From assembly GCF_027497215.1 (NCBI RefSeq), contig NZ_CP114904.1, positions 434,001-498,000 of the forward strand: 64,000 bases of DNA, given 5' to 3'. Within the stretch, counting starts at the first letter, position 1, and each line of letters starts with the position of its first letter. This document shows positions 15,066-23,432 of the stretch, piece after piece. The notes under the pieces were generated by a model. That model searched no databases and was not told the DNA's origin. It saw only the letters and a list, made by a program, of their open reading frames with translations. The DNA is from Micromonospora sp. WMMD812 (GTDB lineage Bacteria > Actinomycetota > Actinomycetes > Mycobacteriales > Micromonosporaceae). Made by a program: the position numbers and the translations under genes.

Positions 15066-15896
15066 TCAGCCGGACCGTGGCGGCTCGGCCAGCGGGGTGC
15101 CCGGTGCGGGCGGGCCGCCGGGCGGGGGCGCGGCGGGGCCGGACGGCTGTGCCGGAACCGCCGCGCCGGTGCCCGCCGGCGGCGTCGGGCGGGAGCGTCG
15201 CAGCAGGAGGACGACCACGACGGCGACCAGGAGCAGGATCACCGCCCCGCCGGCGGCCGGCAGCCACGGGAAGCCGCTCCCGTCGTTGGTGCCGGTCGCC
15301 GCCGACGCCGACGGACGCGGTGGGGCCTCGGCGAGCGCCCGCAACTCGATCGGCTTCTCCTGGTTCGCGTCGACCTTCCAGCTGACCGACCGACCGGTGA
15401 CCGTGCCGTTGGAGTCGAGCACCCGACCGGGGAACGTCACCGATATCTCGAACGACATCAACCGCAGGAAAGCCTGTTGGTTCTGCGGGTTCTGCTCGGC
15501 CAGTTTTCCGCCGTATTTCTGCGGATCGAGTGGCAGGGTGAACCGGTAGAGATCGCCGTCCCGGACCAGTTTCAGGCTCTCCCTGTTGAAATCGCTCAAC
15601 GGCGTCTTCCGGTAGGTGATCTGAGAACCGTACAGCTTCGCGTCCTCATACCGGCTCTCCTCGCCGGGCGGCAGCGCCGGGATGTTCTGCCGCAGCTCGG
15701 CGAAGCCGGCCTCGACGGTCATCTTCCGGGCGGTGAGCAGGGACTTCTGCGCCGTCAGGAGAAGTTGGCCGTCGACCGTGTCGTCGACGTTCACGGTGAG
15801 CCCGACATGGAGTTGCATGCAGCCGCTGAGTGCGGCGACCAACGCGAGACACACCGCGACGCGGAGTGCCCTGCCGCGGGTGAATCTCGTATTCAT
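15066..15896 (-). CDS. LppM-like lipoprotein (DUF3153 family)
   Basis: The 276-residue product is an exported lipoprotein. Residues 1-25 are a basic then hydrophobic signal ending in the lipobox LSGC, so acylation at Cys25 or thereabouts is expected. Residues 30-215 are beta-rich and follow the LppM/DUF3153 pattern (HVGLTVNVDDTVDGQLLL, PLSDFNRESLKLVRDGD). After a disordered stretch a C-terminal membrane helix (about 228-248) and a Pro-rich cytoplasmic tail follow, as in LppM of mycobacteria. ATG 15896 is chosen because it places the signal peptide at the very N-terminus. It lies 109 bases upstream of the injection operon on the same strand; whether it is co-transcribed is unclear. Confidence 0.8.
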   Translation of the reverse strand: MNTRFTRGRALRVAVCLALVAALSGCMQLHVGLTVNVDDTVDGQLLLTAQKSLLTARKMTVEAGFAELRQNIPALPPGEESRYEDAKLYGSQITYRKTPLSDFNRESLKLVRDGDLYRFTLPLDPQKYGGKLAEQNPQNQQAFLRLMSFEISVTFPGRVLDSNGTVTGRSVSWKVDANQEKPIELRALAEAPPRPSASAATGTNDGSGFPWLPAAGGAVILLLVAVVVVLLLRRSRPTPPAGTGAAVPAQPSGPAAPPPGGPPAPGTPLAEPPRSG

Positions 15897-15908
15897 GGAA
15901 CGAGTGTG

Positions 15909-15924
15909 TGTGATCGCTATCACC
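15909..15924. promoter_or_regulatory. Possible Crp/GlxR-type operator
   Basis: TGTGATCGCTATCACC fits the TGTGA-n6-TCACA consensus of cAMP-responsive Crp/GlxR regulators with one mismatch. It lies 12 bases upstream of the LppM-like start codon, so it would act within the leader or as a roadblock unless transcription starts nearby. A single match could be chance. Confidence 0.35.
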
Positions 15925-16153
15925 ACAGCAGTCGGTGATCAGTCACAACGCAGTCGCCGATCTTACCAGCGCGCTGTCACGTTCGGCCGAGGCCGAAAAT
16001 CAACGGAATGGATATCCTGAAGGGTTTGTCCATTCCGGACGTCCAACGTCGACCGGCGCCGCGATTGTCCGTGCCCGGCCGCGGCCCTGCCGCCACTCCC
16101 GCCCGGAGGCCGCCGCCACCCTCATCGTCGGCCGGCCTGGGTAGGCTGCGGCC

Positions 16154-16582
16154 ATGTTCTCGATCTCGTGCGTGCTGCTGGTGGACCGGGACGGACGGCT
16201 GCTCATGCAGCTGCGCGACGGCCACGCGGTGTACCACCCGAACCTGTGGGGACTGCCGGGTGGGCACGCCGAGCCGGGGGAGACCCCGGAGCAGACCGCC
16301 GAGCGGGAGCTGTGGGAGGAGACCGGCCTCCGGGCCGAGCAGGGCCTGCGTTTCTTCACCACCCAGGAGATGCCGGCGCTGGATCGGGTGTTTCACTACT
16401 TCTCCGGTCCGACGCGGGCCCGCCAGGAGGACGTGGTGCTCGGCGAGGGCGCGGCGATCGTGTTCCTGTCGGCGGCCGAGGTGCTCGACGGTCGGCCGTA
16501 CACACCGGGCACCGCCGAGGTGCTGACCCGGTTCCTCGCCTCGCCGGAGTACGCCCGGCTGGCCGCGGCCGCCACCGGCTGA
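16154..16582 (+). CDS. Nudix hydrolase
   Basis: A 142-residue protein with a complete Nudix box: G37, E43, R51, E52, E55, E56 and G58 follow the GX5EX7REUXEEXGU pattern exactly. The enzyme would cleave a nucleoside diphosphate linked to another group, using Mg2+ bound by the glutamates. The N-terminal strand VLLVDRDGRLLMQLRDGHA and the WGLPGGHAEPGE segment are standard. Nothing in the sequence tells the substrate. It is monocistronic, converges on the FAD monooxygenase gene, and uses ATG 16154. Confidence 0.9.
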   Translation: MFSISCVLLVDRDGRLLMQLRDGHAVYHPNLWGLPGGHAEPGETPEQTAERELWEETGLRAEQGLRFFTTQEMPALDRVFHYFSGPTRARQEDVVLGEGAAIVFLSAAEVLDGRPYTPGTAEVLTRFLASPEYARLAAAATG

Positions 16583-16626
16583 CCGGGCCCGGTTTGGCCG
16601 CCGTCCACCGCCGACCTCGACCGGGC

Positions 16627-17793
16627 TCAGGCGGAATCCGGGGGCTGCCAGTCGGCGTACCGGGCCATGCCCCGCAGCGCGGCGCGGGCCGGCGTCAGGC
16701 GCAGCAGCGCGTCGCGTGCCGCCACGGCCACCGGGTTGCGCAGCTGCTGGCCGTACCGGCCGGTCCGGTACGCGGCCCGGGCGATCGCCTGGCTGCGCGG
16801 GCGGCGCTGCCGGTCGTACGCCGCCAGCGCGGCCGGGAGCCCGTCGGCCCCGCCGGCGCAGGCGGCGCCGAGCACCACCGCGTCCTCGATCGCCTGGCAG
16901 GCGCCCTGGCCCAGGTTCGGGGTCATCGCGTGCGCGGCGTCGCCGAGCAGCGCCACCCGCCCCCGCACGTACGTCGGCAGCGGGATGGCCAGGTGGTGGA
17001 TGTCGTTGCGCAGCACCACCCCGGGCGGGGTGGCGGCGAGCAGCGCAGGGATCGGGTCGTGCCAGGAGCCGAAGCGTTCCCGGACGGCCGCGAGCTCGTC
17101 CGGGGCGTGCCCGCCGGGCGGGGCGTTGACCGCGCCGTACCAGTAGACCCGGCCGTCGCCGAGCGGCACCATGCCGAACTCGGCCCCCGGTCCCCAGGTG
17201 ATCGCCGCCGGCACCGGCGCCGGCCAGTCGATCGCCGCCCGCCAGGCGGTGGAGCCGGCGTAGACCGGCGGTGGCGACTCGGGCCAGAGCCGGGCGCGAA
17301 GCACGCTGTGCAGGCCGTCGGCGCCGACCACCAGGTCGGCGTCGACCGTCTCCGCCGTGCCGTCGTGCCGGTACCGGACCTCGGCGCGGGACGGATCGGT
17401 GTCCACGTCGACCACCTCGGCACCGGTGCGCAGCGCCTCGGCGGGCAGCGCGTCGCGCAGCAGTCGGTGCAGGGTGGCCCGGTGGATGCCGAGCGCCGTG
17501 GTGCCGAGCAGCCGGGTCAGCTCCGCGCCGTCCACCCGGGACAGCCAGCGTCCCGTCGAGGCGCGGATGCCACCCGGCGTCTCGGCGTGGCCGTCGCGGC
17601 GGACCGCCGGGCCGAGCCCGAGGACGTCCAGCCCGCGCAGCGCGTTCGCCATCAGGGTCAGCCCGGCGCCGACCTCGCGCAGTCGCGGAGCGCGTTCCAG
17701 CACGGTGACCCGCCAGCCGCGCCGGTGCAGGGCCAGCGCCGCGCTCAGCCCGCCGATGCCTCCGCCGACCACGACGGCGCGAGGGTCACCCAT
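16627..17793 (-). CDS. FAD-dependent aromatic-type monooxygenase
   Basis: This 388-residue protein is a class A flavoprotein monooxygenase. The N-terminal dinucleotide fold has GGGIGGLSAALALHRRGW with the acidic end in TVLER near residues 34-38, a DG motif is present in ADLVVGADGLHS near 145-156, and the second FAD motif GDAAHAMTPNLGQGACQAIED lies near 280-300. Salicylate hydroxylase-like enzymes share this layout and use NAD(P)H and O2 to hydroxylate aromatic rings. ATG 17793 has an AAGGAG site at the right spacing and is preferred over GTG 17802. The gene directly follows the AraC-type regulator, whose stop it nearly overlaps, so the two form a transcription unit. Substrate unknown. Confidence 0.85.
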   Translation of the reverse strand: MGDPRAVVVGGGIGGLSAALALHRRGWRVTVLERAPRLREVGAGLTLMANALRGLDVLGLGPAVRRDGHAETPGGIRASTGRWLSRVDGAELTRLLGTTALGIHRATLHRLLRDALPAEALRTGAEVVDVDTDPSRAEVRYRHDGTAETVDADLVVGADGLHSVLRARLWPESPPPVYAGSTAWRAAIDWPAPVPAAITWGPGAEFGMVPLGDGRVYWYGAVNAPPGGHAPDELAAVRERFGSWHDPIPALLAATPPGVVLRNDIHHLAIPLPTYVRGRVALLGDAAHAMTPNLGQGACQAIEDAVVLGAACAGGADGLPAALAAYDRQRRPRSQAIARAAYRTGRYGQQLRNPVAVAARDALLRLTPARAALRGMARYADWQPPDSA

Positions 17794-17798
17794 CCCGA

Positions 17799-18754
17799 TC
17801 ACTCCTTACCGGTTCCGTGACGCGGGCCGGTGGCGGCCCGGTACTCGCGAGGACTGACCCCGCGGACCCGCCGGAACGCGGCGCTCAACGCGAACGGGCT
17901 GCCGTAGCCCACCCGCCGGGCCACCGCGGCGAGCGTCGCGTCCGGTTCGCGCAGCAGGTCGGCGGCGAGCGTCAGCCGCCACCCGGTCAGGTAGCTCATC
18001 GGCGGCTCCCCGACCAGCTCGCTGAAGCGGCGGGCCAGCGCCGCCCGGGACACGCCGACCTCGGAGGCCAGCGCGGCGACCGTCCACGGCCGGGCCGGAT
18101 CGTCGCGCACCAGCCGCAGCGCCGGGCCCACCACCGGGTCGGCGGCGGCCCGGTACCAGCCGGGCGCGGCGCCCCGCCGGGCGAACCAGATCGGCAGCGC
18201 GCCGATGAGCAGCAGGTCGAGCAGCCGGTCCAGCACGGCTGCCTGGCCGGGCTCGTCCCGGGCGAGCTCCTCGGCGAGCAGGGGCGCGAGCGGGCTGCGC
18301 CACTCGTCGGCCGCCACCACGAGCACCGGCGGCAGCGCCGCCAGCAGGCCGCGGTTCACCTCGCCGGGCAGCTGGTACGTCCCGGTGAGCAGCACGGTCG
18401 ACCCGTCCGCCCCGGTGCCCCAGGTGCGGACGCCCATCGCCATCGACTCGGCCAGCGGCTCGCCGCGCAGCGTCGTGCAGCGCTGGCCCGGGTGGATGAC
18501 CACCTGCGGCGGGGCGGCCGGGTCGTCGGCCACCGTGTACGCGTCCGGGCCGCGCAGCACCGCCACGTCGCCGGGGTGCAGCGCCACCGGGTGACCGGCG
18601 TCCGGAACCACCCAGGCGACGCCGCGGACCAGCGTCGCGACGGTCAACGGGGCCCGATCCTCGATCCGCAGCGCGTACGGCGGGTCGAGCACCGACCGCA
18701 GCAGGAAGGCGCCCCGGGCCGGGGTCCGTCGAGCAGCCCGGTGAGCGGATCCAC
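17799..18754 (-). pseudogene. AraC-family regulator with cupin domain, frameshifted near its start
   Basis: The downstream frame encodes a cupin_6-type sensor domain (ARGAFLLRSVLDPPYALRIE, VVIHPGQRCTTLRGEPLA) and a C-terminal AraC HTH pair (WTVAALASEVGVSRAALARRF and VARRVGYGSPFALSAAFRRV), the full family architecture. The expected N-terminus VDPLTGLLDGPRARGAFLL is present but split: GTG 18754 to about 18724 reads VDPLTGLLDGPR in one frame and RGAFLL onwards continues in another. Restoring one C in the GC run at 18717-18724 would join the frames into a 318-residue protein. This is either a true inactivating deletion or an assembly error; translation could also start at a downstream GTG. The gene is upstream of and likely co-transcribed with the monooxygenase gene. 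Confidence 0.75.
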
Positions 18755-18807
18755 CGCCCGATGGTAGACGATCACGTATGGTCACAAGGGCCGGCGAGGA
18801 GGCGGCG

Positions 18808-19932
18808 ATGATCCGCTGGAGCTGGTTCCGGATTGCTGCCGGGCGGCTGCGCCAGGGGTGGCGTCCGGTGCTCGAGGCGACGCTGGCCGCGACCATCGCC
18901 TGGGTGTTGGCGGCGAAGGTGATCGGGCACCCGCAGCCGTTCTTCGCCCCGGCCGCCGCGCTCATCGTCCTCGGTCAGGCCCGGGGCCAGCGGCTGCGCC
19001 GGGCGGTCGAGGTGGTGCTCGGGGTGGCCGGCGGCGTACTGGTGGCCGACCTGGTGATCCAGGCCCTCGGCCGGGGCTCCACGTGGACCGTCTTCACCGT
19101 CATCCTGCTCACCGTCACCCTCGCCGCGGCGGTCGGCGCGACCGGCGTCACCCTGGTGCAGGCGGCCGTCTCCGCCCTCTACCTGGTGGTGGTCGCGCCG
19201 CCAACGGAGTCGCTGGTGCCGTTCCGCTTCGTCGACGCCCTGATCGGCGGCGCGATCGCGATCGCCGCCAGTCAACTGCTCGACGTCCGGCGGCCGCTGG
19301 CCCCGCTGGTCGCCGAGGTCCGGGCCACCTTCGACGCCCTTGCCGGGCTGCTCGCCGACATCGCCGACGCCTTGGACCGGCACGACGAACCGGCCGCGGT
19401 CGCCGCGCTGGAGCAGGCCCGCGGCATGGACGCCCGGGTGGACCGGCTGCGCGACGGGGTCCTCGCCGCCGGGGAGGCGCTCTGGCTGAACCTGCGCCGG
19501 CGCCGGCACATCGGCCGGCTGCGCTCGGTGGACACCGCCATCCGGCAGATCGACTACGTGGTCCGCAACGTCCGGGTGCTCGCCCGGGCCGGGGTGACGC
19601 TCAGCCGGCTGCCGGTGCCGGTGCCGACCGACCTCGGGGTGGCGCTGCGGGCGCTGGCCGAGGCGGTGCGCGCCGCCGGCGAGGCGCTCGCCGCCGACCT
19701 GGAGGGCCGCGACGAGGTCGCCGACGGGCACGCCGCGCGGGCCGACGAGGCGGCGCTGGCCGCGGTGCGTACCGCCGGTGGGCTCTTCACCCCCGGCCAG
19801 ACGCTGCCGCTCGTCATGATCATCGGGCAGGTGCGGGCGACCGCCATCGACCTGCTCCGTGGCGTCGGCGCCGACGACGACGCCACCGTCCTCGGCCGCG
19901 TCGACCAGGCCCTCGGGCTTCCCCCGGTCTGA
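18808..19932 (+). CDS. FUSC-family membrane protein
   Basis: The 374-residue product shows a FUSC/aromatic-acid-exporter-like arrangement: about six hydrophobic segments in residues 15-165, with TLAATIAWVLAAKVIGHPQPFFAPAAALIVL near 25-55, and a helical cytoplasmic C-terminal half of about 200 residues rich in Ala, Leu, Arg and Asp. Such proteins form efflux or surface-associated complexes, but the substrate is unknown here. ATG 18808 is preferred over 18778 because GAGGAGG lies five bases upstream. It is transcribed divergently from the AraC-type regulator, 53 bases away, and could be one of its targets. Confidence 0.75.
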   Translation: MIRWSWFRIAAGRLRQGWRPVLEATLAATIAWVLAAKVIGHPQPFFAPAAALIVLGQARGQRLRRAVEVVLGVAGGVLVADLVIQALGRGSTWTVFTVILLTVTLAAAVGATGVTLVQAAVSALYLVVVAPPTESLVPFRFVDALIGGAIAIAASQLLDVRRPLAPLVAEVRATFDALAGLLADIADALDRHDEPAAVAALEQARGMDARVDRLRDGVLAAGEALWLNLRRRRHIGRLRSVDTAIRQIDYVVRNVRVLARAGVTLSRLPVPVPTDLGVALRALAEAVRAAGEALAADLEGRDEVADGHAARADEAALAAVRTAGGLFTPGQTLPLVMIIGQVRATAIDLLRGVGADDDATVLGRVDQALGLPPV

Positions 19933-19955
19933 CCCGAGCCGCGGAGGCCCGGGTC
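19931..19955. terminator. Bidirectional terminator-like hairpin
   Basis: GACCCGAGCC pairs with GGCCCGGGTC across a 5-base loop with one mismatch, between the convergent FUSC and esterase genes; it overlaps the esterase stop codon. There is no T tract. Confidence 0.45.
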
Positions 19956-20676
19956 AGGGGACCGGTTCGGGGAGGGACGTGAGCCAGGTGACGGCGGCCT
20001 CGCGGATGTCCGTGTGGACCTCGTGGCCACCGGGGAACTCCTGGTAGCTCACCTCGTAGCCGAGGTCGTGCAGGCGCGGCACCAGCCGGCGGCTGCACAC
20101 GTCCACCGGCAGCACCCGGTCGTCGACGCCGTGCGAGACGAAGACCCGCGGCTGGCCGTGGGTCACCAGCGGCGCGGCGAAGCCGGGCGAGAAGGCCACC
20201 ACGCCGGCGACCAGATCGCCGTTGGTCAGGCCGAGCGAGAGGGCGTACGACGCGCCGTCGGAGAAGCCACCGAGCACCACGTCCCGGACCGGATACGCGG
20301 CGAAGATCAGGGACAGCAGGGCGTCGATGCGCCGCACGTCCACGCCGAACCCCTCGACGATCAGGTCCCAGCTGCTCGCCGCCGCCTGCGGCGCGGCCAG
20401 CAGCAGATGGTGCGCGTCGGCGAGCGGGAGCATCAGGTCCAGCGCCTGACGCGCCTCGCCGCCGGCCCCGTGCAGGAGCACCACCAGCCGGTACGGCCGC
20501 TCCGTGACCGGCTCCGGGGCGTACAGCAGGGCGAGCGGCCCGCCCTGGGGATCGGTGAGCGGCAGCAGACCGGCGGCGGCCGGGCCCACCGGCGCGACGG
20601 GCCGGGCGGTCAGCCGGCCGTGCCGGGCGTTCTCCTCCGGCTGCCGGTGCGGCGGCGCGGGTTCGGACACGATCAC
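19954..20676 (-). CDS. Alpha/beta-hydrolase, phospholipase/carboxylesterase type
   Basis: This 240-residue protein has the alpha/beta hydrolase core: an oxyanion loop LLHGAGG near residue 67, the nucleophile elbow GFSDGAS near 137-143, an acid in SHGVDDRVLP near 183, and a histidine in FPGGHEVH near 214. This layout corresponds to the phospholipase/carboxylesterase family of small cytoplasmic esterases. The first ~35 residues are Pro/Arg-rich and may be unstructured or not translated; internal starts exist. The gene converges on the FUSC gene and is followed upstream by a repeat-rich spacer. Substrate not evident. Confidence 0.85.
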   Translation of the reverse strand: MIVSEPAPPHRQPEENARHGRLTARPVAPVGPAAAGLLPLTDPQGGPLALLYAPEPVTERPYRLVVLLHGAGGEARQALDLMLPLADAHHLLLAAPQAAASSWDLIVEGFGVDVRRIDALLSLIFAAYPVRDVVLGGFSDGASYALSLGLTNGDLVAGVVAFSPGFAAPLVTHGQPRVFVSHGVDDRVLPVDVCSRRLVPRLHDLGYEVSYQEFPGGHEVHTDIREAAVTWLTSLPEPVP

Positions 20677-20832
20677 CGCTCCTCGCTGTCGGCGGGGTGT
20701 GCGCCGCGGTTACCCCACCCACCGCCGGTTAACCGCCGCTACCATCGCCTGCCGCCGTGCCCGCCCGCGGCCGCGCCGCCCGCCGCCACGCCGCCCGCCG
20801 CCGGCCCGGCCGCCGGGCCGCCGCGCCGGCGG

Positions 20833-20912
20833 CCTGCCCCGCTGCGAGCCTGCCCCGCTGCGAGCCTGCCCCGCTGCGAGCCTGCCCCGCTGCGAGCCTG
20901 CCCCGCTGCGAG
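20833..20912. repeat. Five perfect tandem copies of a 16-base unit
   Basis: CCTGCCCCGCTGCGAG is repeated five times without mismatch in the spacer between the esterase and LacI-type genes (20677-20938). The unit is not a multiple of three and no gene covers it, so it is noncoding. The flanking 20757-20832 is a CG-only low-complexity stretch. Variable copy number between strains is likely. Confidence 0.9.
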
Positions 20913-20938
20913 CCCGCGGCCGTCGCCCGGGGCCGGGC

Positions 20939-21928
20939 TCAGGCGCTGTCCCGCGCCACCAGGGCGGACGGGAAGAACGTCACCGGTGGGACCGCGCGAC
21001 GGTCGAGCACCGCCTGCGCCGCCGCGGTGGCGATCCGCCCGACCGGATGGCTGGCCGTGGTCAGCGCCGGGGTGCTCAGCTCGGCGAGCGGGATATCGTC
21101 GAAGCCGGCCACCGCCACGTCACCGGGCACCCGCACGCCGGTCTGGCGCAGACCGGCGATCACCCCGAGCGCGGTCGCGTCGCTGGCCGCGAAGACGGCG
21201 TCGGTGTCCGGCCACCGCTCCAGCACCTCGTGCGCCGCGGAGCGGCCGCGGGCCGCGGTGAAGTCCCCGCGTACCAGGCGGACGGGCAGCCCCGCCTCGC
21301 CGGCCATCCGCCGGTACGTGTGCACCGAACGCTCGGCGCAGACGAGCCACCGGGGACCGGTCACCATCGCGATCCGCCGCCGGCCGGTGGCGTGCAGATG
21401 GTGCAGCACCGCCTCGGCGCCGGCGCCGTTGTCGACGTCGAAGGCGGGCACCGCGGGTGAGCCGATGCCGATCGACGCGACCCGACCGCGCAACGACCGG
21501 GGCACCGCGTCCAGCACCGGGCTCGTGGTGTTGACGAGCACGACCCCGCAGATCCCCCGGTCGGCGACCAGCCGGCGCAGCGTCTCCGGGGCGTGTCGGG
21601 GCAGCCAGTGCAGGGTCACGCCGAGCCCCTGCGGACCGCACACCCGGGCGGCGGCGGCCACCACCCGGTCGATGTAGGGGTCGTCGAGGACCGCGTCGGT
21701 GCTGCCGGTGACCGCCACGGCCAGCCGGACGCCGGAGCCGCGCACCAGCGCCCGGGCGGCCTGGTTGGGCACGTAGCCGAGCTGCTTGGCCGCGGCGGCG
21801 ACGCGATCGCGCGTGGCGGGCGAGACCGAGCCGGTGCGGGCGAGCACCCGGGACGCCGTCGCCCGCGACACGCCGGCGACCCGGGCGACGTCCTCCAGGG
21901 TGGCGGGTCGCGCTGCGGACGTGGTCAT
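20939..21928 (-). CDS. LacI/GalR-family transcriptional regulator
   Basis: The 329-residue protein starts with a LacI-type HTH (ATLEDVARVAGVSRATASRVL at residues 8-28) and hinge helix (NQAARALVRG near 55-64), followed by a periplasmic-binding-like sensor domain of about 270 residues. Such regulators usually repress sugar uptake or catabolism until the sugar binds. A perfect palindrome matching the LacI-family operator core lies in the divergent promoter region at 22016-22029, and the MFS gene beyond it is the obvious target. Autoregulation through the same site is likely. The effector sugar cannot be told. Confidence 0.93.
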   Translation of the reverse strand: MTTSAARPATLEDVARVAGVSRATASRVLARTGSVSPATRDRVAAAAKQLGYVPNQAARALVRGSGVRLAVAVTGSTDAVLDDPYIDRVVAAAARVCGPQGLGVTLHWLPRHAPETLRRLVADRGICGVVLVNTTSPVLDAVPRSLRGRVASIGIGSPAVPAFDVDNGAGAEAVLHHLHATGRRRIAMVTGPRWLVCAERSVHTYRRMAGEAGLPVRLVRGDFTAARGRSAAHEVLERWPDTDAVFAASDATALGVIAGLRQTGVRVPGDVAVAGFDDIPLAELSTPALTTASHPVGRIATAAAQAVLDRRAVPPVTFFPSALVARDSA

Positions 21929-22015
21929 GGCGGTCCTCCCCGGGTGGCCGATGGTCCGATGCCGGCATCATCCCGCGCGGGTGTGACGAAGGACAGGGGT
22001 AGAACCGGGTTGTCG

Positions 22016-22029
22016 TGAGAGCGCTCTCA
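22016..22029. promoter_or_regulatory. LacI-family operator palindrome
   Basis: TGAGAGCGCTCTCA is a perfect 14-base palindrome containing GAGAGCGCTCTC, the usual core of actinobacterial LacI-family operators with the central CG pair. It lies between the divergent regulator (start 21928) and MFS (start 22078) genes, the expected place for shared control. The longer MFS reading frame that would start inside it is therefore rejected. Confidence 0.85.
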
Positions 22030-22077
22030 GGGGTGGGATCAGGTGGAGACACCGTCCGAGGAGAGGAACCGCCCCCC

Positions 22078-23313
22078 GTGAGCCCCGCCACCGCGCCCAC
22101 CGTCAACCCGGCGACCGCGCCGGCCGTACCCCGGGTGGTGCGGGCCGCCCGGAACGGCGTCGCCGTCGTGTTCACCCTCAACGGGCTCGCCGTGGCAACC
22201 TGGTTCTCCCGGGTGCCGGCGGCCCGTGAGGCGCTGGAACTCAGCGCCGGACGGCTCGGTCTGCTGCTGCTGGCCATCTCGGCCGGGGCGCTGCTCGCGA
22301 TGCCCACCGCCGGGCTGGTCAGCCAACGGCTCGGCGCGGCGCGTACGGTCCAGTTCTCCACCTGCCTGGTGGCTCTCGGCCTCACCGGCGCCGGGCTGGC
22401 TGCCGGTCTCGCCGGCTCGGTCGTCGGTGTTGCGCTCGGCCTGTTCGCGTTCGGCTACGGCTCCGGCAGCTGCGACGTGGCGATGAACGTCGAGGGCGCG
22501 GCGGTCGAGCGGCGCCTGGAGCGCACCGTCATGCCCCGCTTCCACGCGGCCTGGAGCCTCGGGTCGGTGGCCGGGGCGGGGCTCGGCGCCGGGGCGGCCC
22601 GGGTGGGTCTCCCGGTCGGCGTCCACCTCACCGCCGTGGCGGTGGTGGTGCTGGCCGGCACACTGGTCGCGGCGCGGTTCTTCCTGCCGCCGGCCACGAG
22701 CACGACGGCCACGCCGACCCCGGCCGGGCGACGGCGCGCCCTGCTCGCCGCCTGGCGCGAGCCGCGCACCCTGCTGATCGGCCTGCTGACGCTGGTGATG
22801 GCGTTCACCGAGGGCAGCGCCAACGACTGGCTGGCGGTGGCCTTCGTCGACGGTCACGGCCTCAGCGAGGCGGCCGGCGCCGCGGTGTTCGGCGTATTCG
22901 TGCTCGGCATGACCATCGGGCGTACCGCCGGCACCATCGCCCTGGACCGGTGGGGCCGGGTGCCCGTGCTGACCGGCACGATCCTGCTCGCCGCGGTCGG
23001 CGCCGCCCTGGCCGTCCTGGCCGGCTCGGGGCTGGTGGCCGTCGCCGGCGTCGCGCTCTGGGGGCTCGGCGCGTCGCTCGGCTTCCCGGTCGGAATGAGC
23101 GCGGCGGCGGACGACGAGGAGAAGGCGCACGTACGGGTCAGCGTCGTCGCGGTGATCGGCTACACCGCGTTCCTCGCCGGGCCGCCGCTGCTCGGCCTGC
23201 TCGGCGACCGGGTGGGCACGCTGCGCGCGCTGCTCGTGGTGCCGCTGCTGCTGGTGCCGACCCTGGCGCTGGTGCCGGTGCTCCGCGCGCCCCGCCCGGC
23301 CGGCTCCGAGTAG
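22078..23313 (+). CDS. Major facilitator superfamily transporter
   Basis: The 411-residue product has about twelve membrane segments with a central loop near residues 200-225 (rich in Thr/Pro/Arg), typical of MFS permeases. The first cytoplasmic loop after helix 2 contains SQRLGAARTVQF and the corresponding loop in the second half DRWGRVPV, both in the loop 2-3 position. Similarity looks closest to YbjJ/fucose-permease-like transporters. GTG 22078 is preferred because GGAGAGGAACC lies upstream and because the LacI-type operator occupies the alternative start. A sugar or sugar-like substrate is inferred from the neighbouring regulator only. Confidence 0.85.
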   Translation: MSPATAPTVNPATAPAVPRVVRAARNGVAVVFTLNGLAVATWFSRVPAAREALELSAGRLGLLLLAISAGALLAMPTAGLVSQRLGAARTVQFSTCLVALGLTGAGLAAGLAGSVVGVALGLFAFGYGSGSCDVAMNVEGAAVERRLERTVMPRFHAAWSLGSVAGAGLGAGAARVGLPVGVHLTAVAVVVLAGTLVAARFFLPPATSTTATPTPAGRRRALLAAWREPRTLLIGLLTLVMAFTEGSANDWLAVAFVDGHGLSEAAGAAVFGVFVLGMTIGRTAGTIALDRWGRVPVLTGTILLAAVGAALAVLAGSGLVAVAGVALWGLGASLGFPVGMSAAADDEEKAHVRVSVVAVIGYTAFLAGPPLLGLLGDRVGTLRALLVVPLLLVPTLALVPVLRAPRPAGSE

Positions 23314-23384
23314 CCGGGGCGCCGACGCGCACGCATCACGTCCAGTGCATCAAACCTAGCGGGGATCGGTGTTCCGCGGTATCG

Positions 23385-23411
23385 GGTGCGCGGCCGACTG
23401 CGCCGCGCACC
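23385..23411. other. GC-rich hairpin upstream of the aldo/keto reductase
   Basis: GGTGCGCGGC (23385-23394) pairs perfectly with GCCGCGCACC (23402-23411) around a 7-base loop, 21 bases ahead of the reductase start and 72 bases after the MFS stop. It may terminate the MFS transcript or lie in the reductase leader. No T tract follows. Confidence 0.4.
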
Positions 23412-23432
23412 GCCGCTGGTTAGGGTCGCCGG

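Noticed and set aside
20757..21677. Plus-strand frame across the tandem repeats
   Set aside because: Repeat unit of 16 bases breaks any periodic protein; the frame overlaps the LacI-type gene antisense.
22015..22077. Alternative upstream start of the MFS gene
   Set aside because: It would place the start inside the LacI-type operator palindrome; GTG 22078 has a better ribosome site.
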